Part shown: positions 42,590 through 53,483 of the stretch, in pieces | Layout of the letters: every line of letters starts with the position of its first letter | Numbering within the stretch: the stretch's first letter is position 1 | Assembly: GCF_009932335.1 (NCBI RefSeq) | Contig: NZ_BLJF01000001.1 | Span: forward strand, 1,054,001-1,118,000 | Length of the DNA: 64,000 bases | Source of the DNA: Pseudomonas asiatica | GTDB lineage: Bacteria; Pseudomonadota; Gammaproteobacteria; Pseudomonadales; Pseudomonadaceae | Direction: 5' to 3' | Translations under genes and position numbers: made by a program | Notes under the pieces: generated by a model | Database searches by the model: none | What the model saw: the letters and a program-made list of their open reading frames with translations, nothing else | What the model was told of the DNA's origin: nothing

Positions 42590-45500
42590 ATGACCCGCGA
42601 ACCACACGCCCCACAGCCCGCCTCTGCATCTTCCAGCCACTTGCACGACGGTTTCATCGGTGACCGGTTGCCTGCCTGGCTCAAACAGGCCACGCAAAGC
42701 CAGATACGCACCTTGCGCGAAAGCCTGGAAGCCCATCATGCCACCCAGGCCCGGTTGCGCGGGATCACCCTGGCGCTGCCGTCACCACAGCAGTTCGCCG
42801 AACGGCAATTCGCCAGTTTGTTGCGCGAGCCGCTGCCGGGTGACGTAGCGTTCTGGCAGCTGGAGTGGCTGGAAGTTTCCCATCGTTTTTCGTCCACGCC
42901 CGGCGCTGAGCCGCCATTTCCCACTTACGGGCAACGGCGTGAAAACGGCTTGCTCCGCCTGATGCGCAACTTTGCCGTCAGCAACGATTTCTACCTGGGA
43001 ACCGGGTTGGTCGCGCCGGGGCAGGAACGGGTACTTTCGCGAGGCACCGATGAACTGGTCGAGGCGTGCCGCAAGCTCGATGCCGGGCGCCTGTACCAGC
43101 AGGAACTGGACCGCACATTCGATGCCGCGGCACAGCGCATCTTGTGTGAAGACAAACGCTCCGGGCTGCGCCTGGCCGTGCAGGTTGCCGCGCTGAAAGG
43201 CGAGATTACCGAGCCGGTCAAGGAGGCATTGCACGCCCTGGTGGATAAACCCGCGGATCGGCGATCTGCCAGCCTCACGGGCCACCCGGGCCTGCTCGAA
43301 GCCCTCGGTTGCCCAGTGGCGGATGGTGTGTGGATTCAACTTCGCGACACGCATGGGCAAACGCAGGGTGGCGTGCTCTACCTGCCCAGCGACCCGGTAC
43401 AGGCGTTGCGACACTTCGACAGCCATGCCTCGATCAACCGCACGCTGGTGGCCGAGCTGCGCCATGAACCCTATCGCCAGGCGTTCAGCCAGTTGATCGG
43501 CCTGGATCAGCGTGCCGGGTTCATGCGCAAGCTGCAGGCCCGCCTGGCGGATGACCAGCCGGACCTGGAGCTCGATGGCAGCGTGCCACAGCATGACATT
43601 TTCCAGGCGCTGGCTGCGCAGCAGACAAACCGGGTGAAGCAGGATGGCCGCCTGTTGCTGGTGCCGACCGCCGATGCCGATGAAGCCGCGTCGCGTGAAC
43701 GGCATGAGGCGTGGAAGGCCGCCGGCCTTGATGTGCTCAATCTCGCGGGCCTGTTCATTCCGGTGGTGGGTGGCTTGCTGCTTGGGCAACTGGTGGCCCA
43801 GACCCTCTCGGAGGTTTTCGAGGGCGTGCAGGACTGGTCGCGAGGCCATCAGCACGAGGCGCTGGAGCACATGCTGGGCGTTGCCGAGATACTGGCGGGC
43901 ACCGCCGCGACGGTGGCCGGCGTCACCTTCGTGCGCAGCGCGTTCGTCGCGGCGCTGGAGCCGGTAAGGCTCGCCAATGGGGCGGGGCGTTTGTGGTCCC
44001 GAGATCTGGCAGCTTTTGCCTCGACCCCTGAGACGATCACCTTGGGTACGGACGGGGCCTATGCTGATGGCGAGCGCCGCTGGATGAAGGCCGACGGGGT
44101 CTTCTACGAAGTTCATCGGCCTGACCCCGATGGCCCCTGGCGTCTGCGCCACCCCGGTCGCGAAGAGGCGTACGGCCCGGTCGTGCTGCACAATGGCGAA
44201 CGCAGTTGGCGCCTGATGCACGATGAGCCCCAGCGTTGGCGCGACCCTGCGAAAATGCTCGATACACTTTGGCCGCGCGATCAACCTTTCGATAAACAGC
44301 AGGCGCAGCGGATCTTGCGCATGGCCGGCATCGACGAGGACGAACTGCGCGGCCTGCTGGTGGAAAACCGGCGAACGCCTGCCACCTTGCGGGAAACCCT
44401 CAAGGCATTCGATGCCGATGCCCGGATCGACACGTTCTTCCGCAACCTGGAACGCGACACTGTCTCCGATCAGGACTTGCAGCTGCTGGCCTGGTGCGAG
44501 GCCCGACCGGGCAGTGTAAAGGGGCGTGCGGCAGTGCTGGCGGACCGGCCAAGGTCGAGCGACCTGCTGTTCGCACGGCTGACACGCCTGCCCGAATCGA
44601 CGGAGCCTTTGCTCAAGCCGCTGATGGCGCTGGGGCTGCCTGAGCCCTATGCGCGCGATCTGGCCGACGGAGCAAGTCACGAGGCTCGCCAGCTGTTCGT
44701 CAGTGGTGGAAAGTTGCCGCAAAGCCTGGCCACCCAGGCCAGGTCGTTGTGCTCGCAGGCGAAGGTGAGCAGGGCGCTGGCAGGGTTTTATCTGCCGAGT
44801 GCATATAGCGACGAAACGGGCATGCTGGTGCTGACATTGCTGAATGTCGAGGCCATTGATGCGTTCAGCCTGGCGTTGAGCAATGCTGCTGCGGATGCCG
44901 TGGCGTTGAAACGCATCGGTTCGGTTGGCGATGCGGCCGAGCAACGGGTGCTGGTGCGTGAGCAAGGTGTCTTTGCCCTGTATGACGGGCAGGGCCGAAA
45001 ACTCGCGATGCAGCCACCTGCTTCCTCATGCATCTTCCAGGCTGTGCTGGCCGCGCTCGAATCGCGCAACCTGCTGGGCCGGTTGGGCCTGGCCGAGAAC
45101 GCCAATGCCGAGCGCCTGCGCGAGAAGCTCATGGCGCACCTGGGTACCCATGAGGAAATAGCCCGCATGCTGGGCTGGGCGTCGACGGAGCGCTGGTTCA
45201 ACCCTGGGCAGCGCCTTGCCGATGGCCGCGTCGGTTACCTGCTCAGCGGGCGCGCGGCACTGCCCACCACATCCAGGGAACAACTGCGGGCCGGCCTGAG
45301 GCGATTCTTCCCGGGGCTGGGCGATTCGCTGGAAACGCAAGTTGACCGCTGGCTGCTGCAGAATGTGTCGGTCGCCGATGCGCTCCTGGCGCTGCAGGAC
45401 GATTTTGAGCAGTTGAACCGCGCGCTCAATGGTTGGGTGTCGGCTGCGCTGAGTGACACTTTGCGGGCGCGACGCCAGCTGTTCGCCGAACGATTGCTGC

Positions 45501-47020
45501 GTGCCTGGCAGGCGCTTGGCGACCATGTGGAGATCGACAGTGACGGCAAGCGCCAGGGGTTGCGCCTGGTCCTGAATGACTTGCCAACCGATTCGTTGCC
45601 GGTCATGCCTGCACCTATCGATTTCTATCACGTAACCACCCTGGTACTGAGCGAGACGACCATCGGGGTGGTGAACGAGGAGTTTCTGCGGGCATTCACC
45701 TACCTGCAGGAGCTGGACCTGAGCCACAACCAGCTGTTGCGCTGCCCGCGCGGGCTTGGCTACCTGACCAACCTGCGCCGGTTGCGCCTGGGGCATAACC
45801 GCATTCGCCTGGATACCCATGCCATCGAAGCACTGAACGGGTTGCCGCTGCTCAGTCACCTCGACCTGAGCTACAACAGCCCGCTGGGGGTGTACGAAAT
45901 GCGCTTCCATCACTTGCCCCACCTGATCGAGCTGAATTTGCGTCGCTGCGGGCTCAGCGAGTGGCCCAGAGGGCTCGAATTGTGTGGCTTCCTGCAACGA
46001 GCCGACCTGCGTGACAATTTCTTGCGGGGGGTGCCTGACGGCGTGCTGGCCATGCCGCTGGAGTTTCGCCAGCGCATCCTGATTGATGGCAACCGCCTGA
46101 CCATGGCCGATTACGGCAAGCTGTATGCCTTGGAGCCGCTTCTGGAAGAGCCGCAGGAAGAGATCGGCCGAGCCTGGTGGGTCGGTTCCGACTCCGCCAG
46201 CCATGGGCGCGGCGAGCTTTGGGACCGGCTGAGCACCCGGGACGAAAACGCCCGCCTGTTCGATCTGCTGGAGCTTTTGCAAGGCTTGGCGGACTTCAGC
46301 TGGCCCAAGGCTTATCTGCTGCGCATGGGCTGGCAATGCCTGTCGATGCTGGAGACAGACGTCGAGTTCGCTCGCCAGGCGCAACTGGCGGCCGACGATG
46401 TGGTGATGGATGACAACGGTGCCATCGACCTGTTCAGCCGACTGCTGCGTCTGCATGCCGAGCGCGACGCGGCAGGCGATGGTGCGCAGTCCCGAGGCCC
46501 GAAGTTGCTGGCGTTGGGGCGCGCCTTGCACCGCCTGGACCGCCTTGACGAGTATGTCGAGACCGAGCGGCAAAACCTTGAAGGCTTCGCCGAGCCTGCA
46601 GTACTGGCGACGTTGGCAATGCGCTACAGGGTGCGCTTGCGGACCAGGCTCAGGTTGCCGTTCCAGCCTGCCAGAATGCGCCTCAGGGCGGCCGCCGTAG
46701 GGTTGAGCGAGCATCGGCTGCAGGCGGCAGAGGCAGCCGTGGGAAGGGCGGACGTTCTCGATGATGTAGTGGCCGACTTGTGCACGCGCGCGTTCTGGCA
46801 GCGCTTTGTGCAACAGCACTTTGCGCAGCCGTTCAACGACCTGGAGCAACTCGCCGCTGAGCAGCGGGCGGCCCTGGCGGTAAGGCGCGATGAACTGGGT
46901 GAAGCACAGTATCTGAACCAGGTACAGGCGCTGGATGCGCAGCTGCAGGCCGATCGGCTGACGTTGCAACTGCAACTGACCCGGCACTACGTGATCAGTC
47001 TGGAGCGCGCACCGGGCTGA
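42590..47020 (+). CDS. Giant LRR protein paralogous to the upstream NEL ligase but lacking the catalytic Cys
   Basis: 1,476 residues, collinear with the upstream protein: N-terminal 'dermonecrotic'-like domain (HLHDGFIGDRLPAWLKQATQ), hydrophobic pair (LDVLNLAGLFIPVVGGLLLG), LRRs at about 1010-1165 (LQELDLSHNQLLRCPRGLGY, LRRLRLGHNRIRLDTHAIEA) and a C-terminal domain aligned with NEL. Where the paralogue has CVDSVSTVFSRL, this protein has MDDNGAIDLFSRL (about 1273-1285), and there is no Cys nearby, so ligase activity is probably lost. It may be a decoy, a partner, or a diverged effector. It follows the first gene by 120 bases on the same strand. Confidence 0.82.
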   Translation: MTREPHAPQPASASSSHLHDGFIGDRLPAWLKQATQSQIRTLRESLEAHHATQARLRGITLALPSPQQFAERQFASLLREPLPGDVAFWQLEWLEVSHRFSSTPGAEPPFPTYGQRRENGLLRLMRNFAVSNDFYLGTGLVAPGQERVLSRGTDELVEACRKLDAGRLYQQELDRTFDAAAQRILCEDKRSGLRLAVQVAALKGEITEPVKEALHALVDKPADRRSASLTGHPGLLEALGCPVADGVWIQLRDTHGQTQGGVLYLPSDPVQALRHFDSHASINRTLVAELRHEPYRQAFSQLIGLDQRAGFMRKLQARLADDQPDLELDGSVPQHDIFQALAAQQTNRVKQDGRLLLVPTADADEAASRERHEAWKAAGLDVLNLAGLFIPVVGGLLLGQLVAQTLSEVFEGVQDWSRGHQHEALEHMLGVAEILAGTAATVAGVTFVRSAFVAALEPVRLANGAGRLWSRDLAAFASTPETITLGTDGAYADGERRWMKADGVFYEVHRPDPDGPWRLRHPGREEAYGPVVLHNGERSWRLMHDEPQRWRDPAKMLDTLWPRDQPFDKQQAQRILRMAGIDEDELRGLLVENRRTPATLRETLKAFDADARIDTFFRNLERDTVSDQDLQLLAWCEARPGSVKGRAAVLADRPRSSDLLFARLTRLPESTEPLLKPLMALGLPEPYARDLADGASHEARQLFVSGGKLPQSLATQARSLCSQAKVSRALAGFYLPSAYSDETGMLVLTLLNVEAIDAFSLALSNAAADAVALKRIGSVGDAAEQRVLVREQGVFALYDGQGRKLAMQPPASSCIFQAVLAALESRNLLGRLGLAENANAERLREKLMAHLGTHEEIARMLGWASTERWFNPGQRLADGRVGYLLSGRAALPTTSREQLRAGLRRFFPGLGDSLETQVDRWLLQNVSVADALLALQDDFEQLNRALNGWVSAALSDTLRARRQLFAERLLRAWQALGDHVEIDSDGKRQGLRLVLNDLPTDSLPVMPAPIDFYHVTTLVLSETTIGVVNEEFLRAFTYLQELDLSHNQLLRCPRGLGYLTNLRRLRLGHNRIRLDTHAIEALNGLPLLSHLDLSYNSPLGVYEMRFHHLPHLIELNLRRCGLSEWPRGLELCGFLQRADLRDNFLRGVPDGVLAMPLEFRQRILIDGNRLTMADYGKLYALEPLLEEPQEEIGRAWWVGSDSASHGRGELWDRLSTRDENARLFDLLELLQGLADFSWPKAYLLRMGWQCLSMLETDVEFARQAQLAADDVVMDDNGAIDLFSRLLRLHAERDAAGDGAQSRGPKLLALGRALHRLDRLDEYVETERQNLEGFAEPAVLATLAMRYRVRLRTRLRLPFQPARMRLRAAAVGLSEHRLQAAEAAVGRADVLDDVVADLCTRAFWQRFVQQHFAQPFNDLEQLAAEQRAALAVRRDELGEAQYLNQVQALDAQLQADRLTLQLQLTRHYVISLERAPG

Positions 47021-47142
47021 TGGCCACCGGCCAAACCGGTCATCCAGTTTGACAACTTAGGCCATTGCCGCGACGCCAGCGCGGCGCGAACATCGTCGGA
47101 CCGATGGTTCAACTCCAAAAACAAGAAACCAGGAGTCCGACG

Positions 47143-48789
47143 ATGCGCGATTACACCGAGGCCGCTCGTGCGTTCGACCATGGCCAGGCTGCTGCGGCGG
47201 CGCTACATGGCAACCTCGAAGCCCTCAATGCCTGTGTCGAATGTTGCGACCGCCATGCCGGTGAGGGCAAGACCGCACTGGTCTGGGAAGACCGCGAGGG
47301 CAACAGCGTGCGCTTGAGCTTCGACCAGTTGCAGGCACTGGCGGCCCGTTTCGCCAATGTGCTCGAAGCGCAAGGCGTGGGTGCGGGTGACCGGGTCGCC
47401 GGCCTGATGCCGCGTACCCCCGAGCTGCTGGTCACCATCCTCGCCACCTGGCGTCTCGGCGCGGTGTACCAGCCACTGTTCACCGCGTTCGGTCCCAAGG
47501 CCATCGAACATCGCCTGGAGCAGTCCCACGCCCGGGTGGTCGTTACCGACAGCCACAACCGCGCCAAGCTGGACGATGTGCACGCCTGCCCGACCATCAT
47601 TACCGTCAATGCCCGCAATGGCGAGCTGGACTTCCAGCAGTGCCTGGACAAAGCCGCAGACAAATGCGAGCCGGTCATGCGCTCGGGCAACGACCCGTTC
47701 CTGCTGATGTTCACCTCCGGCACCACCGGCCCGGCCAAGCCACTGGAAGTGCCGCTGCGGGCCATCGTCGCGTTCCAGGGCTACATGCGCGATGCCATCG
47801 ACCTGCGCCCCGAGGACAACTTTTGGAACCTGGCCGACCCGGGCTGGGCCTATGGCCTGTATTACGCGGTCACTGGCCCGCTGTCGCTGGGCCATGCCAC
47901 CACCTTCTACGATGGCCCGTTCAGTGTTGAAAGCTGCGCACGGGTGATCGACAAGCTGGGCATCACCAACCTGGCCGGCTCGCCCACCGCGTACCGCCTG
48001 CTGATTGCCGCCGGGGATGACTTCTCGGCACCGATCAAGGGCCGCCTGCGGGTGGTCAGCAGTGCCGGCGAACCGCTCAACCCGGAAGTGATCCGCTGGT
48101 TCGCCGACGAACTGGGCGTGACCATCCATGACCACTACGGGCAGACCGAACTGGGCATGGTGCTGTGCAACCACCATGGCCTGCAGCACCCGGTACACCT
48201 CGGCTCGGCCGGCTTCGCCATCCCCGGCCACCGCATCGTGGTGCTGGACGAGCAGGGCAACGAACTGCCCGCCGGCCAGCCGGGCATCCTCGCGGTCGAC
48301 CGCGAGCAGTCGCCGCTGTGCTGGTTCGCGGGCTACCACGGCCTGCCGACCAAAGCCTTCGTCGGCAAGTACTACCTCAGCGGCGACACCGTCGAGCTGA
48401 ACCAGGACGGCAGCATCAGCTTCGTCGGCCGCAGCGACGATGTGATCACCACCTCCGGCTACCGGGTCGGCCCGTTCGACGTCGAGAGCGCACTGATCGA
48501 GCACCCAGCGGTAATCGAAGCGGCGGTGATTGGCAAACCGGACCCGGAACGTACCGAGCTGATCAAGGCCTTCGTGGTATTGGCCAGCGGTTACCAGGGC
48601 AGCGCCGAGCTTGAAGAGGCTTTGCGCCAGCACGTGCGCCAGCGCCTGTACGCCCATGCCTACCCAAGGGAAATCGAATTCGTCAGCGAGCTGCCCAAGA
48701 CCCCGAGCGGCAAGCTGCAACGCTTCATCCTGCGCAACCAGGAAGTCGCCAAACAACAAGCGCAACAGGCCACCCCTGCCAGCGCCTGA
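47143..48789 (+). CDS. fadDx: Acyl-CoA synthetase (AMP-forming)
   Basis: 548 residues from ATG 47143 with CAGGAG upstream. The adenylate-forming motifs are FTSGTTGPAKP (P-loop), DHYGQTELGMV, SGDTVELNQDG, GRSDDVITTSGYRVGPFDVE and the C-terminal Lys in PKTPSGKLQRFILR. It activates short to medium-chain acids in the five-gene fadDx cluster. The substrate range is inferred from the operon, not from sequence. Confidence 0.88.
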   Translation: MRDYTEAARAFDHGQAAAAALHGNLEALNACVECCDRHAGEGKTALVWEDREGNSVRLSFDQLQALAARFANVLEAQGVGAGDRVAGLMPRTPELLVTILATWRLGAVYQPLFTAFGPKAIEHRLEQSHARVVVTDSHNRAKLDDVHACPTIITVNARNGELDFQQCLDKAADKCEPVMRSGNDPFLLMFTSGTTGPAKPLEVPLRAIVAFQGYMRDAIDLRPEDNFWNLADPGWAYGLYYAVTGPLSLGHATTFYDGPFSVESCARVIDKLGITNLAGSPTAYRLLIAAGDDFSAPIKGRLRVVSSAGEPLNPEVIRWFADELGVTIHDHYGQTELGMVLCNHHGLQHPVHLGSAGFAIPGHRIVVLDEQGNELPAGQPGILAVDREQSPLCWFAGYHGLPTKAFVGKYYLSGDTVELNQDGSISFVGRSDDVITTSGYRVGPFDVESALIEHPAVIEAAVIGKPDPERTELIKAFVVLASGYQGSAELEEALRQHVRQRLYAHAYPREIEFVSELPKTPSGKLQRFILRNQEVAKQQAQQATPASA

Positions 48790-48801
48790 AAGGAACCGAT
48801 C

Positions 48802-49569
48802 ATGCAGATAGCCAACAAACACTTCATCGTCAGCGGCGCCGCCTCCGGGCTGGGTGCTGCCACCGCGCAGATGCTGGTCGAGGCCGGCGCCAAGGTCATG
48901 CTGGTCGACCTCAATGCCCAGGCCGTTGAAGCCAAGGCCCGCGAACTGGGCGAAAACGCCCGTTTCGCGGTGGCCGACATCAGCGACGAGCAGGCCGCCC
49001 AGGCGGCGGTCGATGCGGCCGTCAGCGCCTTTGGCAGCCTGCACGGGCTGGTCAACTGCGCCGGCATCGTCGGTGCCGAGAAAGTGCTGGGCAAACAGGG
49101 CCCGCATGGCCTTGCCAGCTTTGCCAAGGTCATCAACGTCAACCTGATCGGCAGCTTCAACCTGCTGCGCCTGGCCGCCGCGGCCATGGCCGAAGGGGCT
49201 GCAGATGAGGGTGGCGAGCGCGGGGTGATCATCAACACCGCCTCCATCGCCGCCTATGACGGCCAGATCGGCCAGGCGGCCTACGCTGCTTCCAAGGGCG
49301 CCATCGCCAGCCTGACCCTGCCGACCGCCCGCGAACTGGCGCGCTTCGGCATCCGTGTGATGACCATCGCCCCGGGCATCTTCGAAACGCCGATGATGGC
49401 CGGCATGACCGAGGAAGTACGCGCCTCGCTGGCCGCCGGCGTGCCATTCCCTCCGCGCCTGGGTCGCCCGCAGGAGTACGCCGCGCTGGCCCGCCACATC
49501 ATCGAGAACAGCATGCTCAACGGCGAGGTGATCCGCCTCGACGGCGCACTGCGCATGGCTGCCAAGTAA
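48802..49569 (+). CDS. fadB2x: 3-hydroxyacyl-CoA dehydrogenase, type II (SDR)
   Basis: 255 residues. Short-chain dehydrogenase with NAD motif [15 protein letters not shown]-like NCAGIVG and the catalytic YxxxK ([12 protein letters not shown]). C-terminal [14 protein letters not shown] and [15 protein letters not shown] fit HSD17B10-like 3-hydroxyacyl-CoA dehydrogenases. AAAGGAA precedes the ATG, 12 bases after fadDx. Confidence 0.9.
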   Translation: MQIANKHFIVSGAASGLGAATAQMLVEAGAKVMLVDLNAQAVEAKARELGENARFAVADISDEQAAQAAVDAAVSAFGSLHGLVNCAGIVGAEKVLGKQGPHGLASFAKVINVNLIGSFNLLRLAAAAMAEGAADEGGERGVIINTASIAAYDGQIGQAAYAASKGAIASLTLPTARELARFGIRVMTIAPGIFETPMMAGMTEEVRASLAAGVPFPPRLGRPQEYAALARHIIENSMLNGEVIRLDGALRMAAK

Positions 49570-49580
49570 GGAGAGTGAAC

Positions 49581-50774
49581 ATGACCCTCGCCAATGACCC
49601 GATCGTTATCGTCAGCGCCGTGCGCACGCCCATGGGCGGCCTGCAGGGCGACCTCAAGAGCCTGACCGCGCCGCAGCTGGGCAGCGCCGCCATCCGTGGT
49701 GCCGTGGAGCGTGCCGGCATCGATGCTGCCAGTGTCGAGCAGGTGCTGTTCGGCTGCGTGCTGCCGGCTGGCCAGGGCCAGGCACCGGCGCGCCAGGCCG
49801 CGCTGGGCGCCGGGCTGGACAAGCACACCACCTGCACCACCTTGAACAAGATGTGCGGTTCGGGCATGCAGGCGGCGATCATGGCCCATGACCTGCTGCT
49901 GGCCGGTACCGCCGATGTGGTGGTGGCCGGTGGCATGGAAAGCATGACCAATGCGCCGTACCTGCTGGACAAGGCCCGTGGCGGTTACCGCATGGGCCAC
50001 GGCAGGGTCATCGACCACATGTTCATGGACGGCCTGGAAGACGCCTACGACAAGGGCCGCCTGATGGGCACCTTTGCCGAAGACTGCGCCCAGGCCAATG
50101 CCTTCAGCCGCGAAGCCCAGGACCAGTTCGCCATCGCCTCGCTGACCCGCGCCCAGGACGCTATCAAGAGTGGTCGCTTTGCTGCCGAGATCGTGCCGGT
50201 CGAGGTTACCGAGGGCAAGGAGACGCGCGTCATCAAGGACGACGAACAACCGCCCAAGGCGCGCCTGGACAAGATCCCGCAGCTCAAGCCGGCCTTCCGC
50301 GAAGGCGGCACGGTGACCGCCGCCAACTCCAGCTCGATTTCCGACGGCGCTGCGGCGCTGGTGCTGATGCGCCGCTCCGAAGCCGACAAGCGCGGCCTCA
50401 AGCCGCTGGCGGTGATCCACGGCCACGCCGCTTTTGCCGACACCCCGGCACTGTTCCCGACCGCGCCGATCGGTGCCATCGACAAACTGATGAAACGCAC
50501 TGGCTGGAACCTGGCCGAGGTCGACCTGTTCGAGATCAACGAGGCTTTCGCCGTGGTCACCCTGGCGGCCATGAAGCACCTCGACCTGCCGCACGACAAG
50601 GTCAATATCCATGGCGGCGCCTGCGCCCTCGGCCACCCGATCGGCGCTTCCGGCGCGCGCATCCTGGTGACCCTGCTGTCGGCCCTGCGCCAGAACAACC
50701 TGCGCCGTGGCGTGGCGGCCATCTGCATCGGCGGTGGCGAGGCCACAGCCATGGCTGTCGAATGCCTGTACTGA
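49581..50774 (+). CDS. fadAx: Acetyl-CoA C-acyltransferase (thiolase)
   Basis: 397 residues from ATG 49581 with AAGGAG upstream. Catalytic residues: nucleophile Cys in TTLNKMCGSGMQAA, His in GGACALGHPIGASG and base Cys in AAICIGGGEATAM. Other thiolase motifs are GGMESMTNAPYLL and NEAFAVVTLA. It cleaves 3-ketoacyl-CoA in the fad cluster. Confidence 0.92.
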   Translation: MTLANDPIVIVSAVRTPMGGLQGDLKSLTAPQLGSAAIRGAVERAGIDAASVEQVLFGCVLPAGQGQAPARQAALGAGLDKHTTCTTLNKMCGSGMQAAIMAHDLLLAGTADVVVAGGMESMTNAPYLLDKARGGYRMGHGRVIDHMFMDGLEDAYDKGRLMGTFAEDCAQANAFSREAQDQFAIASLTRAQDAIKSGRFAAEIVPVEVTEGKETRVIKDDEQPPKARLDKIPQLKPAFREGGTVTAANSSSISDGAAALVLMRRSEADKRGLKPLAVIHGHAAFADTPALFPTAPIGAIDKLMKRTGWNLAEVDLFEINEAFAVVTLAAMKHLDLPHDKVNIHGGACALGHPIGASGARILVTLLSALRQNNLRRGVAAICIGGGEATAMAVECLY

Positions 50775-50782
50775 GGTGAACC

Positions 50783-51910
50783 ATGCTGGTAACTGACGAG
50801 CAACAACAGATCGCCGAGGCGGTACGCGCCTTTGCCCAGGAGCGCCTGAAACCGTTTGCCGAGCAATGGGACAAGGAACACCGCTTCCCCAAGGAGGCCA
50901 TCGACGAGATGGCCGAGCTGGGCCTGTTCGGCATGCTGGTGCCGGAGCAGTGGGGCGGCAGCGACACCGGCTACGTGGCCTATGCCATGGCCCTGGAGGA
51001 AATCGCCGCCGGTGACGGCGCCTGCTCGACCATCATGAGCGTGCACAACTCGGTGGGCTGTGTGCCGATCCTGCGTTTTGGCAGCGAGCAGCAGAAGGAA
51101 CAGTTCCTCACCCCGTTGGCCAGCGGTGCGATGCTCGGCGCCTTCGCCCTGACCGAACCGCAAGCCGGCTCCGACGCCAGCAGCCTGAAGACCCGTGCAC
51201 GTCTGGATGGCGACCACTACGTGCTCAATGGCAGCAAGCAGTTCATCACCTCCGGGCAGAACGCCGGGGTGGTGATCGTGTTCGCCGTGACCGACCCGGA
51301 CGCCGGCAAGCGCGGCATCAGTGCCTTCATCGTGCCCACCGATTCGCCGGGCTACCAGGTGGCGCGGGTCGAGGACAAGCTCGGCCAGCACGCCTCCGAC
51401 ACCTGCCAGATCGTTTTCGACAATGTGCGCGTGCCGGTGGCCAACCGCCTGGGCGCCGAAGGCGAGGGCTACAAGATCGCCCTGGCCAACCTCGAAGGCG
51501 GCCGCATCGGCATCGCCTCGCAGGCGGTGGGCATGGCCCGCGCGGCGTTCGAAGTGGCGCGTGACTACGCCAACGAGCGGCAGAGCTTCGGCAAGGCGCT
51601 GATCGAGCACCAGGCGGTGGCCTTCCGCCTGGCCGACATGGCGACGAAGATTGCCGTGGCCCGGCAGATGGTGCTGCACGCTGCCGCGCTGCGCGATGCC
51701 GGGCGCCCGGCGCTTGTGGAAGCGTCGATGGCCAAGCTGTTTGCCTCGGAAATGGCCGAAAAGGTCTGTTCGGATGCCTTGCAGACCCTGGGCGGTTATG
51801 GCTATCTGAGTGACTTCCCGCTGGAGCGGATCTACCGCGACGTTCGGGTTTGCCAGATCTACGAAGGCACCAGCGACATTCAGCGCATGGTCATTGCGCG
51901 CAATCTTTGA
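50783..51910 (+). CDS. Short-chain acyl-CoA dehydrogenase
   Basis: 375 residues. FAD enzyme for the first oxidation step. Motifs: [38 protein letters not shown] and the catalytic Glu in [18 protein letters not shown]. The ribosome site GAGGTGAACC precedes the ATG, eight bases after fadAx. Electrons go to ETF, encoded elsewhere. Confidence 0.92.
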   Translation: MLVTDEQQQIAEAVRAFAQERLKPFAEQWDKEHRFPKEAIDEMAELGLFGMLVPEQWGGSDTGYVAYAMALEEIAAGDGACSTIMSVHNSVGCVPILRFGSEQQKEQFLTPLASGAMLGAFALTEPQAGSDASSLKTRARLDGDHYVLNGSKQFITSGQNAGVVIVFAVTDPDAGKRGISAFIVPTDSPGYQVARVEDKLGQHASDTCQIVFDNVRVPVANRLGAEGEGYKIALANLEGGRIGIASQAVGMARAAFEVARDYANERQSFGKALIEHQAVAFRLADMATKIAVARQMVLHAAALRDAGRPALVEASMAKLFASEMAEKVCSDALQTLGGYGYLSDFPLERIYRDVRVCQIYEGTSDIQRMVIARNL

Positions 51911-51923
51911 AGGAGCAGACTGC

Positions 51924-52697
51924 ATGGCATTCGAAACTATCCTGTTGGATATCCACGGCAAGGTCGGCCTGATTACCCTCAACCGCCCGCAGGCGCTGAA
52001 CGCGCTGAACGCGCAGATCGTCGGCGAGATCAACCAGGCCCTGGACCAGCTCGAGCGCGATCCGAACATCGGCTGCGTGGTGCTGACCGGTTCCGCCAAG
52101 GCCTTTGCCGCTGGTGCCGACATCAAGGAAATGGCCGAGCTGCAATACCCGCAAATCTACGTTGACGACCTGTTCAGCGATTCCGACCGCATTGCCAACC
52201 GGCGCAAGCCGATCATTGCCGCGGTGTCCGGTTTTGCCCTGGGCGGTGGCTGCGAGCTGGCGATGATGTGTGACTTCATCCTGGCGGCGGACAATGCCAG
52301 GTTCGGCCAGCCGGAAATCAACCTTGGCGTGCTGCCGGGCATGGGCGGCACCCAGCGCCTGACCCGCGCGGTGGGCAAGGCCAAGGCCATGGAACTTTGC
52401 CTGACCGGTCGCCTGATGGGGGCTGAGGAAGCGGAGCGTGCCGGGTTGGTGGCGCGTATCGTGCCGCAGGCTGAGCTGGTGGAAGAGGCGCTGAAGGTGG
52501 CCGCGACCATTGCCAGCAAGTCGATTCCGGTGAGCATGATGGTCAAGGAGAGCGTCAACCGTGCGTTCGAAGTCACCCTTAGCGAGGGTGTGCGCTTCGA
52601 GCGGCGGGTGTTCCATGCGGCGTTTGCTACCGAAGACCAGAAAGAGGGGATGGCTGCGTTCATTGCCAAGCGCGAGGCGCAGTTCAAGGATCGTTGA
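51924..52697 (+). CDS. fadB1x: Enoyl-CoA hydratase
   Basis: 257 residues. Crotonase fold with [30 protein letters not shown] (oxyanion hole), [14 protein letters not shown] and [20 protein letters not shown] containing the catalytic glutamates. AAGGAGCAGA precedes the ATG, 13 bases after the dehydrogenase. Last gene of the operon; followed by the repeat-rich region. Confidence 0.92.
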   Translation: MAFETILLDIHGKVGLITLNRPQALNALNAQIVGEINQALDQLERDPNIGCVVLTGSAKAFAAGADIKEMAELQYPQIYVDDLFSDSDRIANRRKPIIAAVSGFALGGGCELAMMCDFILAADNARFGQPEINLGVLPGMGGTQRLTRAVGKAKAMELCLTGRLMGAEEAERAGLVARIVPQAELVEEALKVAATIASKSIPVSMMVKESVNRAFEVTLSEGVRFERRVFHAAFATEDQKEGMAAFIAKREAQFKDR

Positions 52698-52717
52698 TTG
52701 GAATCGGCATTGCCGTT

Positions 52718-52758
52718 GCTTTTGCTTTTGCTTTTGCTTTTGCTTTTGCTTTGCTTCT
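52718..52758. repeat. GCTTTT hexanucleotide microsatellite
   Basis: Six consecutive GCTTTT units (period six) with one shortened unit at the end. Confidence 0.9.
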
Positions 52759-52788
52759 AAGCGCACGGTAGCTCAGGCGCCGCCGATT

Positions 52789-53031
52789 GCGACTTCAGGA
52801 GGCCGAGCGAAGGGACTGCGGAGGGAGGTGACGGGCATGGATGCCCGTCAAGCGCTGAGGCCCCATGGATGGGGCCTGCAGCGCGTACTCCCGGGAGCAG
52901 GCCCGTAGCGAGGGGACCCCGGAGCGAAGCGTAGGGGCCGGATGATGGGAGCCAGCGTTTTTTGGTTACTTTTTGTCGCGTTTGACAAAAAGTGACCCGC
53001 CGTAAGGGCGGAAAGGTGATTAAGCGCCACC
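52789..53031. repeat. Left arm of giant inverted repeat
   Basis: About 243 bases that match the reverse complement of 53143-53386 at most positions, starting GCGACTTCAGGA and ending CGCCGTAAGGGCGG. The arm itself holds nested hairpins: GACGGGCAT/ATGCCCGTC, GGCCCCAT/ATGGGGCC and ACTTTTTGTC/GACAAAAAGT. Confidence 0.9.
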
Positions 53032-53142
53032 TTCGAAAATGAATGTTGACCTTGTTGTTGATGCCCACGCTTGAAAGCGAAGAGCGAAGAGCGAAGAGCG
53101 GAAACGTACTGGTCTTGATCTCGCGCATAGTCCATTTACGAT

Positions 53143-53386
53143 GGCGACGCTTACTCACCTTTTCGCCCTTACGGCGAGTCACTTTTTGTCAAACGCGACA
53201 AAAAGTAACCAAAAAACGCTGCGCTCCCATCATCCGGCCCCTCCGCTACGCTACGGGGTTCCCTCGCGCCGGTCTTGCTCCCGGGAGTACGCGCTGCAGG
53301 CCCCATCCATGGGGCCTCAGCGCTTGACGGGCATCCATGCCCGTCACCTCCCTCCGCAAAACCTCTGCTCGGCCTCCTGAAGTCGC
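53143..53386. repeat. Right arm of giant inverted repeat
   Basis: Reverse complement of the left arm, with diverged positions in several segments, ending TCCTGAAGTCGC. It carries the same nested hairpins. Confidence 0.9.
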
Positions 53387-53390
53387 GAAG

Positions 53391-53483
<93 letters not shown>

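Noticed and set aside
49281..52126. Long minus-strand frames over the fad operon
   Set aside because: Shadows of well-supported beta-oxidation genes.
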